21,541 bases of DNA from the NCBI GenBank assembly GCA_031549115.1, contig JAVBQJ010000076.1, positions 1-21,541 on the forward strand, read 5' to 3'. This DNA is from JAVBQJ01 sp031549115 (lineage in GTDB: Bacteria > Verrucomicrobiota > Lentisphaeria > Victivallales > Victivallaceae). The position numbers and the translations under genes were made by a program. Under the pieces are notes generated by a model, which searched no databases, was not told the DNA's origin, and was given only the letters and a program-made list of their open reading frames with translations. Below, piece by piece: positions 1-5,791 of the stretch. Every line of letters starts with the position of its first letter. Within the stretch, counting starts at the first letter, position 1.

Positions 1-158
1 TATCAGCCATGTTTTGACTTCGGCTGACATTCCCCCTCAGAAATGCACATCTACAAAGACGGTAGTCGAGAAATTAGCTCCCGTCACGCTCAACTATTGC
101 CCCAAACACCGCTTTCGAAAAGTTATGGGATGGCTGTGAAATACAAAGGAAACATCAG

Positions 159-791
159 ATGCGAGCGCACAATATTGTTAATGGCCCCGTATACAAAGAG
201 TTCCCGTTACAGCAAACTTTGAAAGGAGAGGACGGTTACCACAGCGAGATTCTCGATGCAATTTACGAACGTTTGCAGTCAATGCTTGGTCGACGCTGGA
301 CATTTGCTTTTGCTGCCACCGTCACCTATCCCAGGGCCTATAGCGCCAATCAGGATAACCGGGATATCCGTGAATTCATCGAAAGGGTGGCCGGAGAAAT
401 ACGCTTGAAAAGCCCGGTACATTATGTTTGGGTGCGGGAACAGAATCTCGGTTGTCCGAACCCACATTATCACATTCTGTTCTTGGCGGATGGAGACCGG
501 ATTTGCAACGGGTGGAAGAAAAAAACGTTTATTGAAGATACTTGGGCCAGGGTATTGCGGATTCCTTCGGGCGAAGGTTACGTTGAGATTTCCGATCCTG
601 AACCATGTGCTGGACCTCATACTCCGGACTATGGATGTTATCCCGTGCGTTTGGGCATGATGATCGATTCCCGGGCAAATGACTTTGACGCACGGTTGCG
701 GCAGGTGCTGAACTGGGTCAGTTACTGGGGCAAGGTGAAAACCAAAGTTCCCGTGCCAGGTCGCCGCAGTTGGGGAGCGTCGCAGCTTTGA
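159..791 (+). CDS. Inovirus Gp2 / YagK-YfjJ family protein
   Basis: A 210-residue protein resembling the inovirus Gp2 (YagK/YfjJ) family, found on filamentous phages, prophages and other mobile elements. Family members are thought to act in phage replication, but the biochemical role is poorly defined. A region around residues 88-108 reads YVWVREQ followed by HYHILFL, an aromatic/His pattern typical of the family. The C-terminus (VSYWGKVKTK then GRRSWGASQL) matches the usual family ending with a Tyr-x-x-Lys-x-x-Thr-Lys stretch and a final aromatic-Gly-x-Ser. The length of about 210 is normal for the family. The start follows an AAAGGA ribosome site eight bases upstream. It is the only plus-strand gene here and converges on the minus-strand cassette. 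Its bases look less GC-rich than the neighbours, consistent with transfer. No integrase, coat protein or Zot-like gene is visible nearby. Confidence 0.8.
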   Translation: MRAHNIVNGPVYKEFPLQQTLKGEDGYHSEILDAIYERLQSMLGRRWTFAFAATVTYPRAYSANQDNRDIREFIERVAGEIRLKSPVHYVWVREQNLGCPNPHYHILFLADGDRICNGWKKKTFIEDTWARVLRIPSGEGYVEISDPEPCAGPHTPDYGCYPVRLGMMIDSRANDFDARLRQVLNWVSYWGKVKTKVPVPGRRSWGASQL

Positions 792-926
792 TCCGAATAT
801 GCCGTGATTGCGTATGGCCTGTGTAGAACTGTCCAGGGAAGCCATTCCAGGAACTCCACTTCATCGAAAACGTCCGGTAACTGTGGCTGTTTAGTAAGAC
901 AATTTCTGGAATAACGACAAATAGTC

Positions 927-962
927 AAAAAAATGAAACCCGGCAGTTTTAGCACTGCCGGG
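927..962 (-). terminator. Rho-independent terminator of the clamp/nuclease cassette
   Basis: Read on the minus strand, a perfect 9-bp stem (939-947 with 954-962, CCCGGCAGT and its complement) closes a 6-base loop. It is followed at once by TTTCATTTTTTT. This is a textbook intrinsic terminator about 70 bases downstream of the stop of the 53-residue gene, so it most likely ends the leftward transcript of the cassette. Confidence 0.85.
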
Positions 963-982
963 GGTGTCGCTTGGGGGGATTG

Positions 983-1013
983 CATTACCGGCTGACACCA
1001 CTTTCCGGTAATG
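983..1013. repeat. Inverted repeat (9-bp perfect arms, 13-base spacer)
   Basis: The arms CATTACCGG (983-991) and CCGGTAATG (1005-1013) are perfect reverse complements separated by 13 bases. The repeat lies between the end of the small membrane-protein gene and the terminator at 927-962, giving two hairpins in tandem. No clear T-run follows on the minus strand; TCTTTT follows on the plus strand, so it could act as a weak terminator for rightward transcription from the Gp2-like gene. It could also be an mRNA 3'-end structure or a protein-binding site. Confidence 0.6.
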
Positions 1014-1034
1014 GGTCTTTTGGCGGGACCGCGC

Positions 1035-1196
1035 TTATTTGCTTTTACTTCCCAATAACTTCAGCAGTGTCAAAGCGACCAAGACGCCGGTACTGAAGCC
1101 GACGGTCAGGCAGGTGACATAGTCCTCCTGACGAAAAATCGGAGCCATGACCGGCGTTTCATGCTCCGGGTCTAAATACGTTTTAATTTCTCCCAT
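1035..1196 (-). CDS. Small single-span membrane protein, hypothetical
   Basis: A 53-residue ORF with a good ribosome site (GGAG seven bases before the ATG), starting 2 bases after the DUF932 gene ends, so it is very probably translated. The protein begins MGEIKTYLDPEHETP, is polar for about 25 residues, then has one hydrophobic stretch (roughly residues 28-48, containing CLTVGFSTGVLVALTLLKLL) and ends in GSKSK. This predicts one membrane helix with a short basic tail. I do not recognise a family. Its place as last gene of the cassette resembles small membrane proteins of phage or plasmid modules (holin-like, or a membrane effector). That is only a possibility, since nothing in the sequence shows the function. 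Confidence 0.7.
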   Translation of the reverse strand: MGEIKTYLDPEHETPVMAPIFRQEDYVTCLTVGFSTGVLVALTLLKLLGSKSK

Positions 1197-1198
1197 AA

Positions 1199-1924
1199 TC
1201 ATCTCCAAAGCGTCGACGGTTTGCCGTCAAGGCCGAACAACCGCGTCAAATTACGGTAACAAACGTCGGCACGGGCCGGACTGTATTTCTTGGCGTTCTC
1301 GGTGAACGCATTCAACAAACTCCAGCGCGTCGGATCGGCGAATTCCCCATAGCGCGGCTCTTTGAATTCCCGCCAGATCGGCACAATGTCGGACGAATTG
1401 ATCGCGCCGGCTTCGGCCACCTTGACGATGGCAGCACGCGCATGGTCGTCCTTGACATACATCAGCTTCAGGTCTTCGGCCACGGTTTCAAGCGTCAAAA
1501 ACTCATTATCGAGTTCGTCGATGGCTTCCATGACCAAACCGTTCAGCTCAATTCGTGACGTATGCCGCCGCTTCAGAACCATGCTGCCGCCGAATGCCAT
1601 ATTGCTACAGACCTGTACCGAAATTCCGGCAGTCAACCCGACCGCGAAACTCTGATCGTGCGAGTTTCTGATGCCGATGCAGCGACTCCACTCCGTCGAA
1701 CTGCTTTTATTGATCCGGATCATACCGAACATTTTCTGCCCGTCACGCGCCAGGCCGTATTGCTCATCGAGCACTTGCCAACGATGCGCCTGAACGATTT
1801 CCGTTACCGCGTCGATCACGTCGATATGCGGCACCGGCTTCCAGCTTGCGGTGGCCTCCGGTGTCGGCACCAACGCGATTTCATCGCGGCCGACAAATTT
1901 CCCCTCACACATCATCAATCCCAT
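1199..1924 (-). CDS. DUF932 phage/plasmid-like protein
   Basis: A 241-residue protein that looks like a DUF932 / phage-plasmid-like TIGR03299-type protein. Supporting features are the segment around residues 85-120 (a conserved region with IGIRNSHDQSFAVGLTAGIS, then VCSNMAFGG) and the later alpha-helical half. The NSHD...G.....VCSN pattern is the family hallmark. The biochemical role of DUF932 is not established; members occur on phages, plasmids and ICEs, commonly near recombination genes. The start is supported by GGAGGTGAATC before the ATG. The gene starts 3 bases after the nuclease gene stops and ends 2 bases before the small membrane gene, so all are likely co-transcribed. I see no frameshift or truncation, though many family members are longer (about 300 or more residues), so this is a short version. 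Confidence 0.75.
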   Translation of the reverse strand: MGLMMCEGKFVGRDEIALVPTPEATASWKPVPHIDVIDAVTEIVQAHRWQVLDEQYGLARDGQKMFGMIRINKSSSTEWSRCIGIRNSHDQSFAVGLTAGISVQVCSNMAFGGSMVLKRRHTSRIELNGLVMEAIDELDNEFLTLETVAEDLKLMYVKDDHARAAIVKVAEAGAINSSDIVPIWREFKEPRYGEFADPTRWSLLNAFTENAKKYSPARADVCYRNLTRLFGLDGKPSTLWR

Positions 1925-1927
1925 GAT

Positions 1928-2716
1928 TCACCTCCAATTTCTGCATCTGTTTTTGTAGGGACACTCACCGCACGCGAACGAGGTTTCGTTCGGCAGGAAC
2001 ACGCCTTTGCCGACTGCATCCTGAACCCGGTTCGCCAACGCTTCGAAGCGCCGGAAATCGTAAAACCCACGGCCTGTGTAGTGCGATTCACAGCTCGGAT
2101 TCTTGGTCTTGGTCACGACGTCGAACCGGAAGAGTGGAGTCGTGCCGTTCTGCTTCCGGTAGGCGTAGCTGAACACGGTCGCGTGAAGATCGCGGTCGGC
2201 TTTCCCAGAGGGCCAACGGGAGGCTGAAGTTTTCCAGTCCACAATACACGGATCACGGCCATCGCTGATCAGCAGATCGTATTCTCCGATCAGGGGTTTG
2301 TCCAACCCCGACACTTCGATTTTGAACGCCTGCGCCACCCCCTTGACCGTATAAAAATCCGACCAAGAAGCCAACGCCACATCCAGCATCTTCGCCGCCA
2401 ATTCGATCATCGTATTGGCGTTTTCGCCCTCCTTGAAAATCAGGTTCGGCGTCGCCTCCGTTTCGACCTTGAAGACCTCGACGAAGTTTTCCACGATCTC
2501 CTCACGCGTCAGTGAACCGCCCATCACACACTCCCACGCCTGCGCCGTCAGCGCCGCATGAAACGCCCGCCCAAATGGAAAACAAGCCGAGGTTCGTTCG
2601 ACCTCGGCTTGTTCCACATAGCGGTAAAAGAACTGAAGCTGGCAAATGTTGAGATAGGTATTCAGGGCCGAATACGACCAATGCGGCTCCCGCCGTAACT
2701 CGTCAATCGTCGCCAT
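1928..2716 (-). CDS. RecB/Cas4-like PD-(D/E)XK nuclease with Fe-S cysteines
   Basis: A 262-residue nuclease of the RecB/AddB/Cas4 type. The N-terminus has SYSALNTYLNIC (Cys25), then GRAFHAAL with His53. The core has IGEYDLL (Asp147) and IVDWKTS (Asp160, Lys162), the PD-(D/E)XK catalytic set. The helical motif HATVFSYAY follows. The C-terminus carries Cys249, Cys252 and Cys258 (C-x2-C-x5-C). With Cys25 these match the four ligands of the 4Fe-4S cluster in AddB and Cas4. No helicase domain is present, so it is a stand-alone exonuclease that probably trims DNA ends. I chose the ATG at 2716 over one 36 bases upstream because it has a GGAGG site and sits on a TGATG overlap with the preceding gene's stop, indicating translational coupling. 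No cas1, cas2 or CRISPR array is present, so a phage-type recombination or DNA-processing role is more likely than Cas4 adaptation. Confidence 0.85.
   Translation of the reverse strand: MATIDELRREPHWSYSALNTYLNICQLQFFYRYVEQAEVERTSACFPFGRAFHAALTAQAWECVMGGSLTREEIVENFVEVFKVETEATPNLIFKEGENANTMIELAAKMLDVALASWSDFYTVKGVAQAFKIEVSGLDKPLIGEYDLLISDGRDPCIVDWKTSASRWPSGKADRDLHATVFSYAYRKQNGTTPLFRFDVVTKTKNPSCESHYTGRGFYDFRRFEALANRVQDAVGKGVFLPNETSFACGECPYKNRCRNWR
2581..2613. repeat. Perfect 13-bp inverted repeat inside the nuclease gene
   Basis: The arms AACAAGCCGAGGT (2581-2593) and ACCTCGGCTTGTT (2601-2613) are exact reverse complements with a 7-base loop. The repeat lies within the coding sequence for residues around QAEVERTSACF. 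On the minus strand the downstream arm runs into TTGTTTT, so the mRNA could fold a strong hairpin with a short U-rich 3' side. Confidence 0.8.
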
Positions 2717-3147
2717 CACGCCGCCCTCCAGCTTTCGATCAATTCCGAACACTGCCGTTTGGTCAGCTGCCGGACATCGCCGACCTGATACCGCCCGGCG
2801 ATCTGTTGCGGCGTCACCCCGCGCTGCCGGGCCAGATCCATCAGATATTGAATCTGTCTGGCACTCGCCGGAACGTCGTTTTGACCCTCCCCTGATGAGT
2901 TATTCAGGGAGCCGTTTTTCGGTGCTCGACGGGGCGCGGAACCACCACGATCAGTGGCGTTTTTTCCATGCAATTCCGCCTCCACCGAATTCCGAACCAA
3001 GTCGAAGGTTTCGTGAATCTTGCCTTGAATTTGCTCCAGGCTCAGCCCGTCGGACAGTTCAACTTCAATCGAAGCGTGATAGCTCTGGCTGCTATACTCG
3101 CCCTCCGCCGGCACCTTCTTCGAATACGATGCGTTCAATTTCAACAT
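2716..3147 (-). CDS. Hypothetical protein with C-terminal helical motif of phage recombination proteins
   Basis: A 143-residue protein in two parts. The N-terminal 55-60 residues look like a compact alpha/beta segment (LKLNASYSKKVP, then SYHASIEVELSDG, then a helix). A low-complexity linker follows (residues about 60-92, rich in Gly, Ser, Asn, Arg). The C-terminal 50 residues (ASARQIQYLMDLARQRGV, then LTKRQCSELIESW) resemble a short helical motif, x-x-QI-x-x-L-x-x-LA ... LT-x-x-x-x-S-x-LI, which I recall at the ends of some phage/plasmid recombination and ssDNA-associated proteins. Function is unknown. The start is supported by GGAGGGGAGATT before the ATG. The stop overlaps the nuclease start by one base (TGATG), so the two are probably made in step, and this protein may be a DNA-binding partner of the nuclease. 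Confidence 0.65.
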   Translation of the reverse strand: MLKLNASYSKKVPAEGEYSSQSYHASIEVELSDGLSLEQIQGKIHETFDLVRNSVEAELHGKNATDRGGSAPRRAPKNGSLNNSSGEGQNDVPASARQIQYLMDLARQRGVTPQQIAGRYQVGDVRQLTKRQCSELIESWRAA

Positions 3148-3165
3148 AATCTCCCCTCCATAAAT

Positions 3166-3205
3166 GCCGAAGAGCCGAGGGCATCATCGCCCCCGGCTCT
3201 CCGGC
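3166..3205. repeat. Long hairpin between clamp-like gene and next gene
   Basis: On the minus strand 17 bases (3205-3189) pair with 3182-3166, with two G-U wobbles and a 6-base GATGAT loop. The hairpin fills most of the gap between the clamp-like stop (3224) and the next start (3147). No T-run follows directly. The next ribosome site starts about 10 bases further on, so it could be a processing or stability element, or an attenuator, rather than a simple terminator. Confidence 0.7.
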
Positions 3206-3223
3206 TTCTTGATTATTTGTCCT

Positions 3224-4474
3224 TCAGATCGCCATCTTGATCCGTTCGATTGCGCGGCGCGCCTGAACGAATTCGCGTTCCTTCTGCTTCTGCGCCAACA
3301 CGGCCTCCTTGACCTTGCGGGTCAGGGTGGCCGATTCGTCGAATAGCATTTTGAGCTTGCCGCGCAAATCGTCCACGGCGGCGTTGAGTTCATCCATCAC
3401 GTTGACGGATTCGGTCGGTTTGCTTTCTTCCATTTTGGGTTCCTCCTTCTGAATTACGGGTTGAACATTGGTTGCTTTGGTGTGAATCGCACGGACCGGC
3501 ATGGCGATGAAACGGCCATAGCCGCCCGTCGCCACCACCGGGGTATTGCCGTCCGAACCGGTGGCAAAGGTTTTGTAGCCCTGCTGCAACATCCGCAGCA
3601 GAATGTGCTTGTTCAAGGCAAAGAGCTTTGTTGGAGCCGTCCCGATCAATTCCGCTTCGACTTGAAGCTTCATATTCGGCGCGACCGCCGCGATCAAGGT
3701 CAGTTCGCGTTGCTCCATCTGCAACTCCACCGCATGAAACGGCGGCTGGTCCGGCACGACCTTGAGAAAATCGATCACCCGTTCCGGCTCCAGAATCGTC
3801 AAATGACAGTCCAATGACCGTTCCATCGGCACGACCTGCTTCCAATTCGGATATGCCCCCGGCAAAGCCTTTCCCTGCCAAACAAAGTTGCCTATCTCTA
3901 CCCGGAACAGCCGTTCCTCCTTGACATGCCAAACTTGCACGCTACCCTTGCCGACCGGCTTCGCCGCCAACAACGCATGCGGAAACGGCAGCGTAAACTC
4001 CTCACGCAAATCCAACGAACATGGCAAATTCAACAACTGCTTGCCATCGGTCGCGGTAACACCATCCGCAGAAAGATTGATCCCCTGCAACGTCCTCCGC
4101 GCCTCCAGCCGGTCCACCACCGGCGCCGCCAAAGCCAACAAGTTCCCGAAATCCTCCGGTAATGCAACTTCAACCACATCGACAGGCACGACCGCCACCT
4201 CCGGCCACTCGACCGCAACACCCTGCAACTCCACCTCATTCTTGCTCGTCCGAACCACCTCCCGCAACGCTTTCAATTCCACTCCAAAGTCAAACACCCC
4301 CTCCGCCTCGACCGTCAGCGCGACTACTTCCACGCCATCGGTCGCCATCAACACCGCTTCGGCCCCTATTCCCACAAACCGAACCATCCGCTGCAACTCC
4401 ACCGGCGAAGTCTGCGAACAAACCTTCCCCAACACTTTCAGAGCATCGGCCAACACATTCTTTCTGATCTTCAT
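3224..4474 (-). CDS. DNA polymerase III beta-clamp-like protein with extra C-terminal tail
   Basis: A 416-residue protein whose first 330 residues look like a DnaN sliding clamp. Visible landmarks: residues 6-32 start like clamp domain I (LADALKVLGKV...SPVELQ); 126-150 read RRTLQGINLSADGV then ATDGKQL, the characteristic ATDG-x-x-L of domain II; 205-216 read PGAYPNWKQVVP, the clamp's G-x-YP-x-x-x-x-x-IP segment; and 318-329 read YGRFIAMPVRAI, matching the usual clamp C-terminus (V-MP-x-R). The clamp would encircle DNA and tether partners. Unlike housekeeping DnaN (about 366-370 residues, ending at MP-x-R), it carries another 88 residues: a Pro/Glu/Lys linker (about 333-356), then a probable coiled coil (357-416). 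No dnaA, recF or gyrB is adjacent, so this is a cassette-encoded paralogue. I chose the ATG at 4474, preceded by GGAGGG, over one 42 bases upstream. Confidence 0.8.
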   Translation of the reverse strand: MKIRKNVLADALKVLGKVCSQTSPVELQRMVRFVGIGAEAVLMATDGVEVVALTVEAEGVFDFGVELKALREVVRTSKNEVELQGVAVEWPEVAVVPVDVVEVALPEDFGNLLALAAPVVDRLEARRTLQGINLSADGVTATDGKQLLNLPCSLDLREEFTLPFPHALLAAKPVGKGSVQVWHVKEERLFRVEIGNFVWQGKALPGAYPNWKQVVPMERSLDCHLTILEPERVIDFLKVVPDQPPFHAVELQMEQRELTLIAAVAPNMKLQVEAELIGTAPTKLFALNKHILLRMLQQGYKTFATGSDGNTPVVATGGYGRFIAMPVRAIHTKATNVQPVIQKEEPKMEESKPTESVNVMDELNAAVDDLRGKLKMLFDESATLTRKVKEAVLAQKQKEREFVQARRAIERIKMAI

Positions 4475-4490
4475 ATTCCCTCCATGCGTT

Positions 4491-4533
4491 AAAAAGCCAA
4501 CAGCCCCACCAGTCACAACGACCAGTAGGGCTG
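4491..4533 (-). terminator. Terminator-like or attenuator hairpin upstream of the clamp-like gene
   Basis: On the minus strand 4533-4520 pairs with 4514-4501 to give a 14-bp stem (with three G-U pairs) and a GTTGT loop. It is followed by TTGGC and then TTTTT (4495-4491), just before the clamp gene's ribosome site. It could end the long Tad transcript arriving from the pilin gene (stop at 4645) or act as an attenuator in the clamp gene leader. The five-base gap before the T-run makes it weaker than a classic terminator. Confidence 0.5.
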
Positions 4534-4564
4534 CATAACGACGACTATCTCGTCAGTTTCATGG

Positions 4565-4600
4565 GAGTAATATATATCTGAGAAATTTTGAACTACATTT
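4565..4600 (-). promoter_or_regulatory. AT-rich patch, possible promoter of the clamp/nuclease cassette
   Basis: This is the most AT-rich stretch between the pilin and clamp genes. It contains a TATATT-like -10 candidate on the minus strand (4574-4569). I find no good -35 match at the usual spacing, so this is a weak call based mainly on base composition and position upstream of a likely separate transcription unit. Confidence 0.2.
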
Positions 4601-4644
4601 CTGTACATCAAGTGGCCTGCAGGTGAACCATCTGCCCCCGCGGC

Positions 4645-4866
4645 TCATGGAAAGGGTTGCGCCAACATCCACATGAGGCGGCGAAACCAGTCCACCGCCT
4701 GGTTTCCGAATAAACCGAAGTTGTTCTCCTGGGATACGGACACGCCGGCCATTTCAAGCAATGTAGTACCGGCTTCCCCCATGGCCAAAGAGCCGCCCAA
4801 AAGGACAATCAGCACGACAATGACATATTCCATCAACATGGAACCCTGGTTGTTATTTCGTTTCAT
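4645..4866 (-). CDS. Flp-type (type IVc) prepilin
   Basis: A 73-residue prepilin. It has a short basic leader (MKRNNNQG, cut expected after Gly8), then SMLMEYVIVVLIVLLGG, with Glu at +5 and Tyr at +6 of the mature protein and a long hydrophobic helix. This Gly / Glu+5-Tyr+6 pattern is the signature of Flp pilins. The mature chain would be 65 residues, with a short polar tail ending in WFRRLMWMLAQPFP. It is the last gene of the Tad operon, 19 bases after the lipoprotein stop, with only a weak ribosome site (AGG). A major pilin would usually be strongly translated, so it may be a minor pilin or pseudopilin, or have its own regulation. A prepilin peptidase (TadV) is not in the window. Confidence 0.8.
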   Translation of the reverse strand: MKRNNNQGSMLMEYVIVVLIVLLGGSLAMGEAGTTLLEMAGVSVSQENNFGLFGNQAVDWFRRLMWMLAQPFP

Positions 4867-4885
4867 GCTGGCAGACCTGACTCGG

Positions 4886-5776
4886 CTACTCTATATTCTG
4901 TTCGAAATCCGTACGGAACGCTGGATTGGCCTGCAATTCTTTCGCTTCCAGCTGGAAAGCCAATTTCTCGAAAGACAAATCCTCCAATTTCTTGACGCAT
5001 TCGGCCAATGCGGTGCCGCTGGGGTTGGAATAGTACTTCAACATGGCCTTTCTGGCATCACTGAGCCGGTTCAAAAGACGGCGGCTCAGCGGAACCGACT
5101 TGCATTTGACATTGTCTCTTTCCAGATAAATATCAAGCGTACGGATGTCGATACTTCCAGATTGTTCAAGGTCGGTGGAAAGCAGTACGATTTCAGCTTG
5201 TCCGAGCTTGTCGGTACTGACCCGGTAATAGGTGTTGCCATCCGACTTCGCCAGCAGCCACTCTTCCGCCAGCGGGACGCGCTTATTCTCGGTATACGAA
5301 TCGACCAGGGTTCGTTCCACTTGATCCGGAATTTCTTCCACCCGGCTTCTGGATTCAAAATTCATAAACGGATTGAGTCCGTCAAACGAATACTTGGTGA
5401 TTGCGCCGGACGCGCTGAACGGGAAAATCCCGAAAGAGAAAACACTCAAAATATTGGAACAGATCGCAACCGGGAACAGGCCCAATCCGGCGGGAACCTC
5501 ATAAAATTCCCGCCAGCCCTGATAGGGCGTGTAGAGCGCAGAGCTCTTGCGAACTTGAAAAACGTTGACTTTGATATTCTCCGCTTGCTCCAGGGTAACG
5601 GTAAACGACGAGTCGTCCGGAACATCTTTGTCGAGACTCAGGATATATTGATCGTCGACTACGATCCGCTCATTTTCCGGGGCCTCTTTGATAATATTTT
5701 CCAGGTGATTGGCGCATCCGGACAAAAGCAACGCGGTCCCGATTCCAAAACTCCACGAGATTACTTTGTAATTCAT
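4886..5776 (-). CDS. Outer- or inner-membrane lipoprotein of the Tad locus
   Basis: A 296-residue lipoprotein. A basic, hydrophobic leader ends in the lipobox LSGC, with Cys21 as lipidation site, followed by ANHL (no Asp at +2, so outer-membrane sorting is plausible). A second hydrophobic stretch occurs around residues 92-118 (GLGLFPVAICSNILSVFSFGIFPFSASG), unusual for a lipoprotein. The rest is mixed alpha/beta with a helical C-terminus. I do not recognise a domain. Its position between the second ATPase and the pilin suggests a structural or pilotin-like part of the pilus machine, perhaps filling the role of the TadD lipoprotein, but it has no visible TPR repeats. The start was set by the ribosome site at 5786-5791: an ATG directly abutting AAGGAG (5785) cannot be used well, whereas the ATG at 5776 lies nine bases away. 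Confidence 0.75.
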   Translation of the reverse strand: MNYKVISWSFGIGTALLLSGCANHLENIIKEAPENERIVVDDQYILSLDKDVPDDSSFTVTLEQAENIKVNVFQVRKSSALYTPYQGWREFYEVPAGLGLFPVAICSNILSVFSFGIFPFSASGAITKYSFDGLNPFMNFESRSRVEEIPDQVERTLVDSYTENKRVPLAEEWLLAKSDGNTYYRVSTDKLGQAEIVLLSTDLEQSGSIDIRTLDIYLERDNVKCKSVPLSRRLLNRLSDARKAMLKYYSNPSGTALAECVKKLEDLSFEKLAFQLEAKELQANPAFRTDFEQNIE

Positions 5777-5785
5777 GATATTCAT

Positions 5786-5791
5786 CTCCTT
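5786..5791 (-). promoter_or_regulatory. Ribosome binding site of the lipoprotein gene
   Basis: AAGGAG on the minus strand shares bases with the TAA stop of the upstream ATPase gene (5792-5790). It lies directly against a first ATG (5785) and nine bases before a second (5776). The spacing selects the second ATG as start and suggests coupling to translation of the ATPase. Confidence 0.7.

Noticed and set aside
1928..2716. Cas4 of a CRISPR-Cas system
   Set aside because: The nuclease has the Cas4/AddB cysteines, but no cas1, cas2, other cas genes or repeat-spacer array is present in the window.
4162..4467. Pro/Thr-rich plus-strand ORF of 101 residues
   Set aside because: It is antisense to the clamp-like gene in a GC-rich stretch. 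The Pro-rich composition is simply the complement of Gly/Val/Ala codons.
3224..4474. Housekeeping dnaN
   Set aside because: The neighbours are phage-type genes rather than dnaA/recF/gyrB, and the protein carries a long extra tail. A paralogue is more likely, though the window alone cannot exclude it.
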